From positions 6,959,001 to 7,023,000 of the forward strand of contig NZ_CP025394.1 of NCBI RefSeq assembly GCF_002943525.1: a DNA stretch of 64,000 nucleotides. Reading direction: 5' to 3'. Shown one piece after another: positions 25,088 through 33,634 of this stretch (its first letter is position 1; each line of letters begins with the position of its first letter). Below the pieces are notes generated by a model, which was not told where the DNA came from, did no database searches, and worked only from the letters and a program-made list of their open reading frames with translations. The stretch comes from Kitasatospora sp. MMS16-BH015 (GTDB taxonomy: Bacteria; Actinomycetota; Actinomycetes; Streptomycetales; Streptomycetaceae). The position numbers and the translations under genes are program-made.

Positions 25088-27187
25088 TTGTACCGCCCCA
25101 CCCTCGTGGGCCGCACCGCCTTCGCGGTCGCCGCCACCCTCGGCCTGACCCTCCCCACCGGCGCCGCAGCCGCAGCAGCCGCCCCCGCCGCGTACTACGT
25201 CGACTGCTCGGCGCCCGCCGGCGGGTCCGGTACGGCCGCCGCGCCGTTCGGCTCGCTCGCGGAGGTCAACTCCCTCGTGCTGAGGCCGGGTAGCGCTGTC
25301 TGGTTCAAGCGCGGCACCAGCTGCCCGGGCACCCTCGCGCCGAGCGGTTCGGGCACCGCCGCCGCGCCGATCACCATCGGCGCGTACGGCACCGGGCCGC
25401 TGCCCGCGATCAACGCCAACGGCGGTACCCAGGCGGTGCTGCTGGCCAACCAGTCCTACGTCCAGCTCCGCGACCTCGACCTGAGCGCGCCCGGTGACAA
25501 CACCACCACCCGGCGCGGAGTCTACGTGTACGCCGCCGATGCGGGCACCCTGCCGGGCATCGTGCTGCAGGGGCTGGACATCCACGACGTGCGCGGCAAG
25601 CTGCCGGCCACCACGACCACCGGGAACGGCACCGGCAAGTACGCCGGGGCCTCCGGCGGGATCGTGGTCGAGGCCCAGGGCAGCACCACGCCGACCGCCT
25701 TCGCGGGGCTGCGGATCCAGGACAACCGGATCCACGCGGTCGACCGGCAGGGCATCTACACCTGGTCGAACTGGTGCCGCAGCCCGCGGCTGGCCGCGTT
25801 CTGGAACACCCTCTGCACCGCGCCCTGGGCACCCGCCACCGATCTGGTGGTGAGCGGCAACCGGCTCTGGGACATCGGCGGCGACGGCATCGCTCCGATG
25901 ACGGGTCAGCACACCCTGGTGGAGCACAATCTGCTCCAGGGGTTCAACGCTCGCTCCGGCTCGCCCAACGCGGGCATGTGGACGGCGAATTCGGTGGACG
26001 TCACCTTCCAGTACAACGACACCTCGGGCGGCCGCACCACCAGCGACGGCATGGCCTACGACGTGGACCACTCCACCGACGGGGTCGTCTTCCAGTACAA
26101 CTACTCGCACGACAACGAGGGCGGCTTCTTCCTGCTCTGCCCGTACAACACGCCCACCAGCAACTTCACCATCCGGTACAACATCTCGGTGAACGACCGG
26201 GCGCGCGGCTTCCAGGTCTGCGACGGGGCGTTGAAGAACGGGCAGATCTACGGCAACACGCTCTACCTCGCCGACGGCATCAGCCAGCAGATCGTCACCG
26301 AGTCGACCTCGGCCACCCTGGACGTCCGGTTCACCGACAACGTCGTCGCCCGGCACGGCAGCACCGGCACCGTCGGCTGGACGCTCAACGACCCCGCCTG
26401 GGTGGTGGACCACAACGTGCTCTACGCCGTCCCCGTCCCGGCCGGGGCCACCAACACCGTGACCTCGGCGCCCCTGCTGGCGGGGCGCGAGCTGGCCGAC
26501 CCCTGGGGCTACCGCCTGTCGGCGGGGTCCTCGGCCCTCGGGGCCGGTGCGGCGGTGGCCGGCAACGGCGGTCAGGACTACTTCGGCACGGCGGTCCCGG
26601 CCACCGGCCCGGTCAACGCCGGCGCCCACCAGGGGCCGGCCGTCACCGCGCCCGCCGTGGCGGAGACCTTCAACTCGGCTGCCCTGCCCACCGGATGGAC
26701 CGTCTCGGGCGCCACCCTCGGCGCCGATCCGGCCGGTGGGTACGGCAGTGCGCTGCTGTTGAACCGGCAGAGCGCGGCCGATGTCACGGCGGTGCGGGCG
26801 TTCACCGCCGCCGGCGGCGACCTCCGGGTGGACGCCCGGCTGCGGGCGGGCCAGACCACGGCGCCGCTCGGCCTCCACGTGCTGGACGCCACCGGGGCGC
26901 CGGTGGCCCAGTTCAGCCTGGCGGCGGACGGGTACGCGGCCTACACCGACGCCGGGGCCTGGACGGACAGCGCCTTCGCCTACCCGGCCGGGGTCTGGCT
27001 GCGGGTCTCGCTGGTGCTGCACCCCGGCGCGGGGACCTACGAGCTGGCCGTGGACGACGTGCCGCTGGCCACCGGGCGGCTCACCCCGGGGGCCGGCGCT
27101 CCCGGGCAGCTGCGGCTGCGGGCCCAGGCGGGTGCGGGTGCGGCGGCCTTCGCGGCGGATGACATCCTGGTGCAACCGCTGGGCTGA
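25088..27187 (+). CDS. Secreted beta-helix protein, possible polysaccharide lyase
   Basis: The 699-residue product starts with a signal peptide (YRPTLVGRTAF, hydrophobic core, then an Ala-rich cleavage region). It enters the helix through YYVDCSAPAGGSGTAAAPFGSL, a segment common to secreted pectate-lyase-like proteins. Repeated short strands follow (VQLRDLDLS, FAGLRIQDNRI, LVVSGNRLWDIGGDGI, HTLVEHNLLQG, VVFQYNYSHDNEGGFF). From about residue 520 a second domain resembles a LamG/jelly-roll module (ETFNSAALPTGWTVSG, then HVLDATGAPVAQFSL). Four cysteines in the helix could form disulfides. TTG at 25088 follows AGGAGG with four-base spacing; GTG at 25106 is the alternative but weakens the signal peptide. 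It may cleave a uronic-acid-containing polymer and feed the neighbouring sugar-acid enzymes; the catalytic residues are not evident. Confidence 0.75.
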   Translation: MYRPTLVGRTAFAVAATLGLTLPTGAAAAAAAPAAYYVDCSAPAGGSGTAAAPFGSLAEVNSLVLRPGSAVWFKRGTSCPGTLAPSGSGTAAAPITIGAYGTGPLPAINANGGTQAVLLANQSYVQLRDLDLSAPGDNTTTRRGVYVYAADAGTLPGIVLQGLDIHDVRGKLPATTTTGNGTGKYAGASGGIVVEAQGSTTPTAFAGLRIQDNRIHAVDRQGIYTWSNWCRSPRLAAFWNTLCTAPWAPATDLVVSGNRLWDIGGDGIAPMTGQHTLVEHNLLQGFNARSGSPNAGMWTANSVDVTFQYNDTSGGRTTSDGMAYDVDHSTDGVVFQYNYSHDNEGGFFLLCPYNTPTSNFTIRYNISVNDRARGFQVCDGALKNGQIYGNTLYLADGISQQIVTESTSATLDVRFTDNVVARHGSTGTVGWTLNDPAWVVDHNVLYAVPVPAGATNTVTSAPLLAGRELADPWGYRLSAGSSALGAGAAVAGNGGQDYFGTAVPATGPVNAGAHQGPAVTAPAVAETFNSAALPTGWTVSGATLGADPAGGYGSALLLNRQSAADVTAVRAFTAAGGDLRVDARLRAGQTTAPLGLHVLDATGAPVAQFSLAADGYAAYTDAGAWTDSAFAYPAGVWLRVSLVLHPGAGTYELAVDDVPLATGRLTPGAGAPGQLRLRAQAGAGAAAFAADDILVQPLG

Positions 27188-27219
27188 CCTGCGCCGCCGC
27201 CTACCTCAGAGGAGCCACC

Positions 27220-28059
27220 GTGCACGCCGAGATCGCCGACGAGTACCGCCTGACCCTGGGCGAGGGCCCGGCCTGGGACGCGGAGAGCGGACGGCTGTAC
27301 TGGATCGGGATCGCCGACCGGCAGGTGCGGTGGCTCGGCGCGGACCAGGGCGCGGTCGAACTGGCCACCGAGCCGGGCACCTTGGCCCCGTACCGGGCGG
27401 GCGAGGTGCTGCTGGCCACGGCCGGCGGCTTCGAGCTGCTCGACACCGCGACCGGGGCGACCAGCCTGGTCGCCCCGGTGGAGGCCGACCGGGCGGACCG
27501 GCGGATGAACGACGGCAAGTGCGACCCGTCCGGGCGGCTGGTCGCCGGGACGATGCTCCGGAGCGAGCCGCGCGAGCCGGGCCCGCTCTACCGGCTGGAG
27601 GCGGACGGCAGCACCACGGTGCTGCTCGACGGCCTGCTCATCCCCAACGGCCTGGCCTGGCCCGAGCCGGACCGGCTCTGGCACATCGACACCCCGACCC
27701 GCCGGATCGACCTCTACGAGTACCCCGAGCAGGGCCCGCTCGGAGCCAAGGTGCGCTCGCTCGACGTCTCCCACCTGCCCGGCTCGCCCGACGGCATGAC
27801 CCTGGACGCCGAGGGCAACCTCTGGGTGGCCTTCTGGGACGGCCGTGCCGTGCACTGCCTGACCCCCGAAGGCCGGCTGCTGGCCACCGTCGAGCTCCCG
27901 GTCAGCCGGGTGACCAGCTGCACCTTCGGCGGCCCCGGCCTCGACACGCTCTACATCACCACGGCGAGCGCGCCGGAGGAGAGCTCCTCCGGCATGCTCT
28001 TCCGCGTCCAGGGCGCGGGGCTCGGCCACCCGGCCCAACCCTGGTCCGGCCGAAGCTAG
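27220..28059 (+). CDS. SMP-30/gluconolactonase family protein
   Basis: The 279-residue six-bladed propeller carries all four calcium ligands of the family: Glu15 (GEGPAWD), Asn97 (RMNDGKCDPSG), Asn143 (IPNGLAW) and Asp191 (GSPDGMTLD). These enzymes open sugar lactones in the cytoplasm. With the SDR and the enolase-superfamily protein it would complete the order dehydrogenase, lactonase, dehydratase of a non-phosphorylated sugar pathway. No aldolase or keto-sugar kinase is present to finish it. GTG at 27220 follows AGAGGAG with good spacing. The stop codon shares the bases CTAG with the stop of the convergent serine hydrolase gene. Confidence 0.88.
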   Translation: MHAEIADEYRLTLGEGPAWDAESGRLYWIGIADRQVRWLGADQGAVELATEPGTLAPYRAGEVLLATAGGFELLDTATGATSLVAPVEADRADRRMNDGKCDPSGRLVAGTMLRSEPREPGPLYRLEADGSTTVLLDGLLIPNGLAWPEPDRLWHIDTPTRRIDLYEYPEQGPLGAKVRSLDVSHLPGSPDGMTLDAEGNLWVAFWDGRAVHCLTPEGRLLATVELPVSRVTSCTFGGPGLDTLYITTASAPEESSSGMLFRVQGAGLGHPAQPWSGRS

Positions 28060-29396
28060 TCGGCAGCCACCGGCTTGAGCGCGGGCGCTGGCGCGGGCTT
28101 GGCTGCGGGCGCCTGTTCGGGGGCGGGCAGGACGGCGGCGGCCAGACGCTGGATGTACCTGCCCTCCGCGCCCTGCAGGCCGGTCGGGTTGAAGGAGTAG
28201 ACCATCTTCCGGGCCAGGTCGCGGGTGGCGAACACCCCGCTCACGTAGCCGGGCCGGGAGCCGGTCTTGCCCCAGAGCGTCACCCCGTTGATCTCCACCC
28301 GCTCCAGCCCCGTGCTCATGCACGCGCGGCCGGCGTCCGCGGGCGTGTTGCAGTGCGAGCTCGAGTGGTTGGGCACGTCCGGCACGGTGAACAGCGCCTG
28401 CTGCTCGGCGGGCGGCAGCAGGCGGCCGCCCAGCAGGGCGGTCATGAAGCGGTCCAGATCGGGCGCGCTGGAGATCAGCCCGCCCTCGGCCCACGGCCAC
28501 GGGCTCTGCTCGGTCACGTCCACCAGCCGGCTGCCGCCGTCCGGGCCCGGCACCGCGAGGTAGCCGTGTGCCGCCGGTCGGTTCAGCCGGGGGTCGTCCG
28601 CGGCCGGGACGGTGGTGTCGCGCAGGTGCAGCGGCTTGACGATCCGCCGCTCGACCTCGTGGGCGTAGCTGTGGCCGGTCAGACGTTCGATCAACAGCCC
28701 GGCGACGTAGGTGTTCTGGCCGTTGTACTGCTGGGCGGTGCCGGGGGCGAAGCTCATCGGCTCGCCTTTCATGGCGGCCACCACCTGCTCCGGGGTCAGG
28801 CTGTCGTACCGGTGCGCGGCGAACCAGCCGGTGCTGCCGTCGTCCCCGGTCGTGTTCCGGCCGCCGGGCAACCCGCTGGTGTGGTTGAGCAGTTGGCCCA
28901 CCTTGATCGGCGGGTACTCGGCCGGGAGCAGGCCCGGCAGGTACTGCTGCACGGTGGCGTCCAGGTCGACGCGGTGCTCGGCTGCCAGCTGGAGCAGCAC
29001 GGTCGCGGTGAACACCTTGGAGATCGACCCGATCCGGAACCGCCCGTCCACGTCCGGCCGTTCGCCGCTCTCCCGGTCGCCGACCCCCGCGCTGGTGGCG
29101 AAGCTGCCCGCGCTGCCGGTGATCCGCACCAGCACGCCGTTCACGTTCGCGTCCGGCAGCCCGGCCACGGCCTGCCGGATGGCGGCCGGGTCGAGCGGGG
29201 GCAGCGGCGCGGCGGCCCCGGCGCCGACGGAGGCGCTGACGGTGACAGGTGCGGCCGGCGCGGCGAGCGCGGGGGTCGCGGTGCTCACGGCCAGGGCGGC
29301 GAGCAGGGTGCCGGCGACGGCCGGCGTGGCCCGGCGGGGCCGGCCGGTGCGCCGGGGGCCGTCGACCGGGTGGGCTGCGCGCGCTCGGGTGTTCAC
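28056..29396 (-). CDS. Secreted serine hydrolase, beta-lactamase / D-Ala-D-Ala carboxypeptidase family
   Basis: The 446-residue protein belongs to family S12 (class C beta-lactamase-like). Residues 1-45 form a long, basic signal peptide ending in PALA. The catalytic S-x-x-K is Ser124-Lys127 (GSISK), and KTG is at 377-379 (WGKTGS). The second motif, usually Y-x-N, reads Tyr224-Asn-Gly, so its conserved Asn is shifted or missing. A Pro/Ala/Lys-rich tail ends the protein. Related Streptomyces enzymes trim peptidoglycan or hydrolyse esters and D-amino acid peptides; the substrate here is unknown. GTG at 29396 is chosen because it starts the signal peptide, although its ribosome site is weak. The open frame reaches up to 29759 but that part is not protein-like. 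Confidence 0.85.
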   Translation of the reverse strand: MNTRARAAHPVDGPRRTGRPRRATPAVAGTLLAALAVSTATPALAAPAAPVTVSASVGAGAAAPLPPLDPAAIRQAVAGLPDANVNGVLVRITGSAGSFATSAGVGDRESGERPDVDGRFRIGSISKVFTATVLLQLAAEHRVDLDATVQQYLPGLLPAEYPPIKVGQLLNHTSGLPGGRNTTGDDGSTGWFAAHRYDSLTPEQVVAAMKGEPMSFAPGTAQQYNGQNTYVAGLLIERLTGHSYAHEVERRIVKPLHLRDTTVPAADDPRLNRPAAHGYLAVPGPDGGSRLVDVTEQSPWPWAEGGLISSAPDLDRFMTALLGGRLLPPAEQQALFTVPDVPNHSSSHCNTPADAGRACMSTGLERVEINGVTLWGKTGSRPGYVSGVFATRDLARKMVYSFNPTGLQGAEGRYIQRLAAAVLPAPEQAPAAKPAPAPALKPVAAD

Positions 29397-29830
29397 GATG
29401 TCCAGGCTCCAGACGTGGTGGGGTGCTGAGGTCTCCGGCCAAGAGTCTGGCCGGAGACCGCCCCTGGTCTCATCCGGGACCGACCCTGACCGGCCCCCGT
29501 CGACCAGCCCTGAGTCCGCGTCAGGGTCGGCCCGCCGGGCCGTCCGGGGCGGGCCGGAGCGAGGTCTCCACCCCCGTGCTGCATTCCGGCGCCGAATCGG
29601 CCGGCGAGGGGGCGGAAGAATTCCGGAAAGGCGACCCTGGGTCGGGTGCCGACGTGAAATCACTCGCGCGGGTGACAATTCCTCACCGGGGGCGGGGCAA
29701 TTCTTGGCATCTTCGGAAGAATCCTTCCCGCAGTGCTGCCAGGTGTGTTGACGGCCCATCGGGCGCCACCTAACTTCGGGGAAATCCGGTGCTCAGGGAA
29801 TTCCGGTACGGCGTGGGAAAGGTCCGATAA
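29397..29830. promoter_or_regulatory. Divergent intergenic region with two inverted repeats
   Basis: No gene is seen in these 434 bases. A perfect 12-bp inverted repeat with arms GGTCTCCGGCCA and TGGCCGGAGACC spans 29430-29459. A second one with arms CCGACCCTGAC (29480-29490) and GTCAGGGTCGG (29520-29530) encloses 29 bases. Both lie nearer the serine hydrolase gene and would be transcribed in its leader. The 29580-29740 part is AT-richer. The lipase promoter is listed separately. Confidence 0.45.
29748..29776 (+). promoter_or_regulatory. Predicted promoter of the lipase gene
   Basis: TTGACG (29748-29753), a 17-base spacer and TAACTT (29771-29776) closely match the vegetative sigma factor consensus. 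Start of transcription would be near 29783, leaving a leader of about 48 bases before the lipase ATG. Confidence 0.6.
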
Positions 29831-30772
29831 ATGCGAACGAAGCGTGTGCGCGCGGCCGTGGTGCCGGTGCTCGCGGCGGCCGGCCTGCTGGCCGCCGCCG
29901 GGCAGCCCGCCGGGGCGGCCGGCGGCTACCCTGTCGACTACCACTTCGCCACCGGGTTCGTGGCGGGCTTCTTCGGCCCGGGGCAGGCCCCGCCCGGGGC
30001 GAACGACTGGTCCTGCCGGCCCACCGCCGCCCATCCGGACCCGGTGGTGCTGGTGCACGGCACCTTCGAGAACCAGAACGACAACTGGCACGCCGCGGCC
30101 CCGCTGCTGGCGGACAACGGCTACTGCGTCTATGCCTTCAACTACGGTGCGGCGCAGGGCGATCCGATCCAGGGCACCGGGCCGGTGGCCGTCTCGGCCG
30201 GGCAGCTGGCGAGCTTCGTCGACCGGGTGCTCGCCGCGACGGGGGCCGCCGAGGTCGACCTGGTCGGCCACTCCCAGGGCGGGATGATGCCCCGGTACTA
30301 CCTCAAGTACCTGGGCGGGGCGGCCAAGACCGCCAGACTGGTCTCGCTGGCCGGCTCGCACAACGGCACCACCATCGACGGCATCACCGAACTCGGCCGC
30401 CAGATCGGTCTGTTGGAGCCGGCCAACGCCGTGCTCGACCTGGCCTGCCGGGCCTGCGTGGAGCAGGAGGTCGGTTCGCCCTTCCTCGCCGACCTCAACG
30501 CGGGCGGCGAGACCGTGCCCGGGGTGGAGTACACGGCGATCACCACCCGCTTCGACGAGGTGGTCACCCCCTACACCAACGCCCTGCTGCCCGCCGCGCC
30601 GAACGTCACCGACATCACCCTCCAGGACCAGTGCGCGCTCGACGCCTCGGACCACCTGGAGATCGCGGCCGACCCGATCGCGATGACGGATGTGCTCAAC
30701 GCGCTCGATCCGGCGCACCCGCGCCCGATCCCGTGCCAGGTGGTGCTCCCGGTGACCGGCCCGCTGCTGTGA
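29831..30772 (+). CDS. Secreted lipase/esterase
   Basis: The 313-residue protein has a signal peptide (RTKRVRAA, long Ala/Leu core, cleavage near PAGAA at 26-30) and an alpha/beta-hydrolase body. VVLVHGTFEN (72-81) provides the oxyanion region, GHSQG (146-150) the nucleophile Ser148, RFDEVV the likely acid and DHLEI the histidine (His275). Five or more cysteines can form disulfides outside the cell. It matches the class of actinobacterial extracellular lipases that hydrolyse triacylglycerols or esters. ATG at 29831 is 48 bases after the predicted transcription start. Ten bases separate its stop from the convergent hydrolase gene. Confidence 0.88.
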   Translation: MRTKRVRAAVVPVLAAAGLLAAAGQPAGAAGGYPVDYHFATGFVAGFFGPGQAPPGANDWSCRPTAAHPDPVVLVHGTFENQNDNWHAAAPLLADNGYCVYAFNYGAAQGDPIQGTGPVAVSAGQLASFVDRVLAATGAAEVDLVGHSQGGMMPRYYLKYLGGAAKTARLVSLAGSHNGTTIDGITELGRQIGLLEPANAVLDLACRACVEQEVGSPFLADLNAGGETVPGVEYTAITTRFDEVVTPYTNALLPAAPNVTDITLQDQCALDASDHLEIAADPIAMTDVLNALDPAHPRPIPCQVVLPVTGPLL

Positions 30773-30782
30773 ATTCGCCCTC

Positions 30783-32513
30783 TCAGCGAGCAGGTTGAGT
30801 GGTGACCCGCTCGTACTGCCCGGTCACGATCCGGCCGATGTTGTCGACGGACTCCAGGGTGCCGGGGGTGTCCGGGCCGTCCAGGTAGTCCGAGTGCGAG
30901 GCGAAGGACCCGGCCGGGCCGTCGGCCACCCGGAACCGCCGGGCGCCGAACGCCTCGCCGGCCGGATCGGCGCCGAAGTACCGCTGGTCGCTCTCGCCGA
31001 GCTTGGCGGTCAGCACACCGCCGAGCAGCCGCGCGGCGGCGTCCCGGGGCGCGGGCAGGCGGGTGACCGGGTCGTTCTCGGCCTCGCCCACCCAGACGTG
31101 GCCCGGGTCGGCGGCCAGCTGGTCGGCCCGGTCGGCGCCGACGCCCGGGCTGCCCACCAGCACCACCTCCTGTGCGGCGATCCCGCCGGGGAGCCGGGCG
31201 GCCAGCCCGACGGTGGTGGAGCCGTAGCTGTGGCCGAGCGCCGTCACATGGGCCGGATCGCCCTGGTGCGCGGCCCGCAGCCCGGCCAGGAACCGGGCGT
31301 AGGAGGTGGCGCCGCGCTCGGCCCGCTCGGTGCTCAGCACCTCGGCGGGGTCGAGACCCTGCTCGCCGAACCGGTCCAGCCCCGGCGGCGGGTCGTAGCC
31401 GAGCCAGACCACCGAGGCCGTGCCGGCCGCCGGATCGGCCCGCTCGGCGGCCTGCCAGACGTGCAGCGCACGGTCGGCGTCCCGCCCGGCCACCGCCGCC
31501 ACCGTGGTGCCGAGCCCCGGCACGTACGCGCAGGTGTGCCGGGCGGTGTCCGGATCGCCCCAGGAGAGCACGGCCCGGCCCTGGCCCGTCGCCCCGACCC
31601 CGAGCAGCAGCAGGGGTGGCCGGCTGCCCGTCGCGGTGGCCAGCCGGTCGCGGACGGCTCGCAGCCCTGCCAGCAACTCCCTTTCTTCCCCGCTCAGTTC
31701 GGCCTTCCTGGCATAACCGTCGATCAGCGTGCGGAGGTTGACCCGATTGGCCTGGTCGCGGACGGCGGCCGGCAGGCCGTCACGGTCGCCGAGCAGCTCG
31801 GGGTGGGTGCGCAGCAGGTGTTCGCGGCCGACCGGGGTGAGCGAGAGCCACCAGGCGTGCACGGCGGCCGGGGTGGCGTCGGGGCCGGGCAGGGCCTTGC
31901 GCAGTGCGTCGAACGGGGCGTCGGCCGGCCCGAGGCGGTGGGTGGCGGCGCTCTGCAGGGTGAGTCCGGCGGCGCCCTGGTGCGCGGTGGCGATGTGGTG
32001 CCGCAACTGCCCGTCGGCGGCCCGGTCGGCCCGCTCCGCCTGGGCGCGGGCGGCCGCGATCCGGGCGCGGTACTCCTGGCGCCGGTCCTCGGCGGCGGAC
32101 CGCTCCTCCAAGTCGTGCTCCTGCGCCGCCGCGAGCCCCTCGGGCAGCTCCGGCCCCGCCACCTCGCCGTCCGCGTCCACGCCGTACCCCGCCTCCCGGG
32201 CCTCGGCCAGGGCCTGTCGGAGCTGCGACTGGGCCAGCAGCAGGGCATCGGCCGCACCCCTCAACACCTCGCCCACCATGCCGAGTTCGGCCTGCGCGGC
32301 CCGTAGCCGCCCGGTGGTCAGCAGCAGCGCCCGGCCGGCCGCCTCACCCGCCTCGCCCCGCCACCCCGAGGCCCGCACCCGGTCGGCCACGGCACCGTCC
32401 CAGGCGTCGGCGTGGCCGCCGAACTCCTCGTGCAGCCGCTCGTACGCCTCGGCGGCCCGGTAGAGCACGGCGAAGTCGGTGTCCCGCAGCTCGGCCAGCC
32501 CGATCGCGCTCAA
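30783..32513 (-). CDS. Alpha/beta hydrolase of the DUF1023 type with helical N-terminus
   Basis: The 576-residue protein has two parts. The first 200 residues are alpha-helical, rich in Ala, Glu and Arg, with a Trp-Arg-Gly bend (GWRGEAGEAAG) of the WXG100 kind. The second is an alpha/beta hydrolase with the nucleophile Ser429 in GHSYG, preceded by NPGLGTTVA-like YVPGLGTTVAAVAGRD, which is typical of DUF1023. The substrate is unknown. The start is TTG at 32513, whose bases overlap the TGA stop of the small upstream gene as TTGA, so translation is coupled. A longer frame to 32891 runs through that gene and is not needed. WXG-like segments suggest type VII secretion, but no ESX genes are in the window. 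Confidence 0.8.
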   Translation of the reverse strand: MSAIGLAELRDTDFAVLYRAAEAYERLHEEFGGHADAWDGAVADRVRASGWRGEAGEAAGRALLLTTGRLRAAQAELGMVGEVLRGAADALLLAQSQLRQALAEAREAGYGVDADGEVAGPELPEGLAAAQEHDLEERSAAEDRRQEYRARIAAARAQAERADRAADGQLRHHIATAHQGAAGLTLQSAATHRLGPADAPFDALRKALPGPDATPAAVHAWWLSLTPVGREHLLRTHPELLGDRDGLPAAVRDQANRVNLRTLIDGYARKAELSGEERELLAGLRAVRDRLATATGSRPPLLLLGVGATGQGRAVLSWGDPDTARHTCAYVPGLGTTVAAVAGRDADRALHVWQAAERADPAAGTASVVWLGYDPPPGLDRFGEQGLDPAEVLSTERAERGATSYARFLAGLRAAHQGDPAHVTALGHSYGSTTVGLAARLPGGIAAQEVVLVGSPGVGADRADQLAADPGHVWVGEAENDPVTRLPAPRDAAARLLGGVLTAKLGESDQRYFGADPAGEAFGARRFRVADGPAGSFASHSDYLDGPDTPGTLESVDNIGRIVTGQYERVTTQPAR

Positions 32514-32833
32514 CGCCGGCCCGGCCCGCCGAAATCGCCGGCCACCCCGGCCTCGGCCGCCTGGTACGCCCCGGCGCTCTCCGCCAACTTCCGCCCGCCC
32601 CGGTCGATCTCCGCCGCCAGTCCGTTGAGCAACTCCTGCCAGGCGTGCGTACAGGTCCCCAGAGCCTCCCCGACCTGCCACCCCCGCACCTCCCGCACCA
32701 CCCCCTCCACCGGCCCCCCGACCGCCCGCACCTCCTCCACCACCCGCCCGGCCACCTCCTGCGCCGCCACCCCGGCCGCCCGCACCTCCCCGGGCACCAC
32801 CCGAAACCCGGCCCCACCACTCAGCTCCGCCAC
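32510..32833 (-). CDS. Small WXG100-like helical protein
   Basis: The 107-residue product is almost entirely helical and amphipathic, with GVAAQEVAGRVVEEVRAVG, a GWQVG turn near the middle and a second helix HAWQELLNGLAAEIDRGGRKLAESAGAY broken here by notation only. That is the helix-turn-helix hairpin shape of WXG100/ESAT-6-like proteins, whose turn normally reads W-x-G; here it is GWQVG. The start is GTG at 32833 with AGGG eight bases upstream. It ends inside the start codon of the DUF1023 hydrolase gene, so the two products are probably made together and may interact. The function is not known. Confidence 0.65.
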   Translation of the reverse strand: MAELSGGAGFRVVPGEVRAAGVAAQEVAGRVVEEVRAVGGPVEGVVREVRGWQVGEALGTCTHAWQELLNGLAAEIDRGGRKLAESAGAYQAAEAGVAGDFGGPGRR

Positions 32834-32944
32834 CCGCGCACCCTACCGACCCACCCCCACCCCCTTCGCCCCCGAACCGCCCCCACCCCACCGACCTCAG
32901 CCGAAGGAGTGAACCGGAGTGCCGAGGGCCCGGCGGTAATTCGC

Positions 32945-32973
32945 TTGTGGGGCCGACGGGCCGCTGTTAGCAA
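32945..32973 (+). promoter_or_regulatory. Predicted promoter giving a leaderless GNAT mRNA
   Basis: TTGTGG (32945-32950), a 17-base spacer and TAGCAA (32968-32973) are followed by only six bases before the ATG at 32980. Transcription would begin at or next to the A of ATG, and no ribosome binding site is visible. Confidence 0.5.
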
Positions 32974-32979
32974 TGTGAC

Positions 32980-33507
32980 ATGCTACTGGGAGAGAAGATC
33001 ACACTGCGGGCCCGGATCGAGTCGGACGCGGCGGTGCTGCGGGACGAGTTGCTGGCGGACGTCAGGACGCGGTCGGCGGGGGACAGCCGGCCGTGGACGC
33101 CGGCGAGGGTGACGGAGCCGGTCGGGGATCTGGGGGATTCGGCCGCCTTGTTCACGGTGGCGGAGCACGGGACGGGGGAGGTGGTGGGGGAGGCGCTGCT
33201 CTGGGGGATCGACTCGCACAACCGGCTGGCGCACCTCGGGATCTCGCTGCGGCCGGCGTTCCGCGGGCGGGGGTACGGGCGGGAGGTGGTGGAGTTGCTC
33301 TGCCACTACGGGTTCACGGTGCGGGGGATGCAGCGGCTCCAGGTGGAGACGCTGGCCGAGAACGCGGCGATGATCGCGGCCGCGACCGGGGTCGGCTTCG
33401 TGCGGGAGGGCGTGCTGCGGCGGTCCTCCTGGGTGTACGGGAGCTTCCGGGACGAGGTGCTGCTCGGGCTGCTCGCGGAGGAGTGGCAGGACCCGTACGC
33501 CGACTGA
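32980..33507 (+). CDS. GNAT family N-acetyltransferase
   Basis: The 175-residue protein has the RimJ/RimL-type GNAT fold. The acetyl-CoA loop RGRGYG is at 95-100, after the strand LAHLGISLRP, and a typical ENAAMIAAATGVGFVREGVLRRS segment follows. It would acetylate an amine, for example a protein N-terminus or an antibiotic; the acceptor cannot be predicted. Translation probably starts without a leader. The gene sits just before the peptide-ligase gene of the pseudopeptide cluster, but its own promoter and generic family give no strong reason to include it there. Confidence 0.85.
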   Translation: MLLGEKITLRARIESDAAVLRDELLADVRTRSAGDSRPWTPARVTEPVGDLGDSAALFTVAEHGTGEVVGEALLWGIDSHNRLAHLGISLRPAFRGRGYGREVVELLCHYGFTVRGMQRLQVETLAENAAMIAAATGVGFVREGVLRRSSWVYGSFRDEVLLGLLAEEWQDPYAD

Positions 33508-33520
33508 CGGAGGGCGGCCC

Positions 33521-33550
33521 GGTTGTTCGGGGTTTTTGTTCAATCGCCGA
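33521..33550 (+). promoter_or_regulatory. TTGTTC motif pair before the peptide-ligase gene
   Basis: GGTTGTTCGGGG starts at 33521 and a second TTGTTC is at 33536-33541, followed by AATCGCCGA. The pattern resembles the GATTGTTYGGCGCCGA repeats between the aldolase and regulator genes, which suggests common control of the cluster. Confidence 0.35.
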
Positions 33551-33634
33551 GCCCCGGGCCCGAACACGGCCGGTGCGCTAGACCTGGGTGCGGTCCGCGG
33601 GTCGAGTACCGACAGGTCGGGGAGAGCTCACCAG

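Noticed and set aside
25059-25145. Short ATG frame overlapping the start of the beta-helix gene
   Set aside because: It is Pro/Ser-rich, has no ribosome site and ends inside the signal-peptide region; it is more likely chance.
32980-33507. Including the GNAT gene in the pseudopeptide cluster
   Set aside because: It has its own promoter, a generic family and no counterpart in the known pathway, so adjacency alone is weak.
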